NCBI GenBank assembly: GCA_002337005.1
Contig: DDFD01000015.1
Span: 1-64,000 of the forward strand
Length of the DNA: 64,000 nucleotides
Direction of reading: 5' to 3'
Source: Flavobacteriales bacterium UBA1937
GTDB lineage: Bacteria > Bacteroidota > Bacteroidia > Flavobacteriales > Weeksellaceae
Shown here one piece after another: positions 62,466-64,000 of the stretch (its first letter is position 1; each line of letters begins with the position of its first letter). Made by a program: the position numbers and the translations under genes. The notes under the pieces were generated by a model, which was not told where the DNA came from, searched no databases, and worked only from the letters and a program-made list of their open reading frames with translations.

Positions 62466-64000
62466 TTACCGACTTGATTCTTCCTTTTTATCAAAATTGG
62501 CTTCCTCAACCACCAAATTCTCTAAAATAAACAATTGTCTATCAGGTGTATTTTTACCCATATAAAACTCTAATAGATTCTCTATGGTTTGATCTTTACC
62601 TAATACTACTGGTTCTAATCTGATATCTTTGCCAATAAAGTGCTTAAATTCGTCTGGTGAAATCTCACCTAACCCCTTAAATCTCGTAATTTCAGGATTT
62701 TTACCAAGCTCATCAAGTGCTTTCACCCTTTCTGCATCACTGTAGCAATAGCGTGTTTCTTTTTTATTCCTCACCCTGAAAAGTGGAGTTTGAAGAATAT
62801 AAAGATGTCCGTTTTTAATTAAATCTGGGAAAAACTGCAAGAAAAAAGTAATCATCAAAAGCCTGATGTGCATACCATCCACATCAGCATCAGTTGCAAT
62901 AATTACTTGATTATAACGCAAATCTTCCATAGAATCTTCAATATTCAGCGCCGCTTGCAAAAGGTTAAACTCCTCATTTTCATACACTACTCTTTTGGTA
63001 AGACCATAGCAATTGAGCGGTTTACCTCTTAGCGAAAAAACAGCTTGCGTTTCTACATCTCTAGATTTGGTAATAGAACCAGATGCAGAATCTCCTTCGG
63101 TAATAAAAATTTGCGTTTCGGCTTTTCTTATGGCTTTTTGGTCGTTATAATGCTGTCTGCAATCTCTTAATTTTTTATTATGAAGAGACACTTTTTTGGC
63201 TCTTTCTCTTGCTAATTTTTGAATGCCAGAAAGTTCTTTTCTCTCTCTCTCAGAAATAATTATTTTCCTTTGGATAGCTTCTGCTACTTCTGGGTTTTTG
63301 TGTAAGAAATCATCTAATTTTTTCTTTAAAAAATCTATAATAAAAGTTCTTACCGTAGGTCCGTTAGGTCCAATATCATTAGAACCTAATTTTGTTTTGG
63401 TCTGAGACTCAAAAACAGGTTCTTCTACATTGATGGAAATAGCAGCAATTATTGATTTTCTAACATCTGCCGCTTCAAAATTTTTATTGAAAAATTCTCT
63501 AATCGTCTTCACATACGCTTCACGAAATGCATTAAGGTGAGTACCACCTTGCGTAGTATTTTGTCCGTTTACGAAAGAAAAATAGGTTTCGGTTTGTGAT
63601 TTGTCAGAATGCGTAATGGCAACTTCTATGTCTTCATCTTTGATGTGAACAATCGGATAAAGTATTTCACTTTCTAGTTCCTCATTTAATAAATCTTTTA
63701 ATCCGTTTTCAGAAATATATGTTTCTCCGTTAAAAATAATTTTCAATCCAGGATTAAGATAGGCGTAATTTCTAAGCATACGCTCTATGTATTCTTTCCT
63801 AAATTTAAAATTCAAGAAAATACTGTGATCTGGCACGAAAGAAATTTCGGTACCATTTCTGTCCGAAGTATCATTTTCAGGATAATTTTCTACGATATTC
63901 CCTTTAGAAAACTCAGCTACTTTCATTTTACCATCACGAAAAGAGCGAACTCTGAAATAATCTGAAAGTGCATTTACTGCTTTGGTACCTACACCGTTTA
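62466..64000 (-). CDS. parE: DNA topoisomerase IV subunit B, 5' end beyond the window
   Basis: ATPase subunit of topoisomerase IV. The frame stays open past the ATG at 63926 to the window edge, where codons read NGVGTKAVNALSDYF, the ATP-lid motif GVGxKAVNALS of GHKL ATPases, so the true start is outside. Visible are the transducer region (ATHSDKSQTETYFSFVNGQN, then GGTHLNAF), the TOPRIM domain with IFITEGDSASGS and DADVDGMHIR, and the C-terminal segment RYKGLGEI-like (ITRFKGLGEISPDEF). The normal length is near 620 aa, so about the first 110 residues are missing. It belongs to a unit with the 166-aa ORF and parC. Confidence 0.95.
   Translation of the reverse strand, partial: NGVGTKAVNALSDYFRVRSFRDGKMKVAEFSKGNIVENYPENDTSDRNGTEISFVPDHSIFLNFKFRKEYIERMLRNYAYLNPGLKIIFNGETYISENGLKDLLNEELESEILYPIVHIKDEDIEVAITHSDKSQTETYFSFVNGQNTTQGGTHLNAFREAYVKTIREFFNKNFEAADVRKSIIAAISINVEEPVFESQTKTKLGSNDIGPNGPTVRTFIIDFLKKKLDDFLHKNPEVAEAIQRKIIISERERKELSGIQKLARERAKKVSLHNKKLRDCRQHYNDQKAIRKAETQIFITEGDSASGSITKSRDVETQAVFSLRGKPLNCYGLTKRVVYENEEFNLLQAALNIEDSMEDLRYNQVIIATDADVDGMHIRLLMITFFLQFFPDLIKNGHLYILQTPLFRVRNKKETRYCYSDAERVKALDELGKNPEITRFKGLGEISPDEFKHFIGKDIRLEPVVLGKDQTIENLLEFYMGKNTPDRQLFILENLVVEEANFDKKEESSR

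Overview
The window is AT-rich DNA from a member of the Bacteroidota, most likely class Flavobacteriia and close to the Weeksellaceae (Chryseobacterium or Cloacibacterium type). The evidence is a SusC/SusD/SusE-F starch locus with GH97 and GH13 enzymes, GLPGLI-family proteins, promoters of the form TTTG-N19-21-TAnnTTTG, and intergenic repeats of a kind common in this group. Genus and species are inference; no rRNA is present.

Layout. 1-13.1 kb (minus strand): a maltodextrin/starch locus of susC, susD, two SusE/F-type lipoproteins, a terminator, then GH97 alpha-glucosidase, GH13 neopullulanase and an MFS sugar transporter. 13.4-18.5 kb: metG, a small secreted protein, proA and proB. 18.5-27 kb: housekeeping genes including a methyltransferase, DUF4349 lipoprotein, RsmI-like methylase, tyrosine phosphatase, dnaA, thioesterase, pepE and transaldolase. 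27-34 kb: NTF2-like, LytTR, two tandem GLPGLI genes, a BlaR1/BlaI pair and a CotH-like lipoprotein.

34.09-52.0 kb is the most notable part. An initiator tRNA-Met gene carries a genomic island of about 17.8 kb between two copies of GCTAC (34162-34166 and 51957-51961). The island encodes a large serine integrase, a likely autoregulated repressor gene, a complete Kdp potassium-uptake locus (KdpF, A, B, C, a porin, a split KdpD, a separate histidine kinase and an NtrC-type regulator), an OB-fold membrane protein, a candidate structured RNA, and a small module of a second serine recombinase, an HTH protein and two unknown proteins. The integrase reading frame runs through GCTAC into the tRNA, so its last 12 residues are tRNA-encoded. 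At the far end of the island, GCTAC is followed in the same frame by 42 open codons with no start codon, whose stop overlaps the next gene's ATG. Joining the ends rebuilds a 561-codon integrase ORF translationally coupled to that gene. I infer that attP lies inside the integrase gene, that integration swaps the integrase C-terminus, and that excision connects the integrase operon to the far-end genes.

52.0-64.0 kb is core chromosome again: threonylcarbamoyl-AMP synthase, yaaA, a retropepsin-like protein, prmC, an S9 peptidase, a rhomboid protease, and the topoisomerase IV genes parC and parE. parE runs off the right edge. Before insertion, the tRNA-fMet gene would have been followed directly by the terminator at 51969-52002 and then the threonylcarbamoyl-AMP synthase gene.
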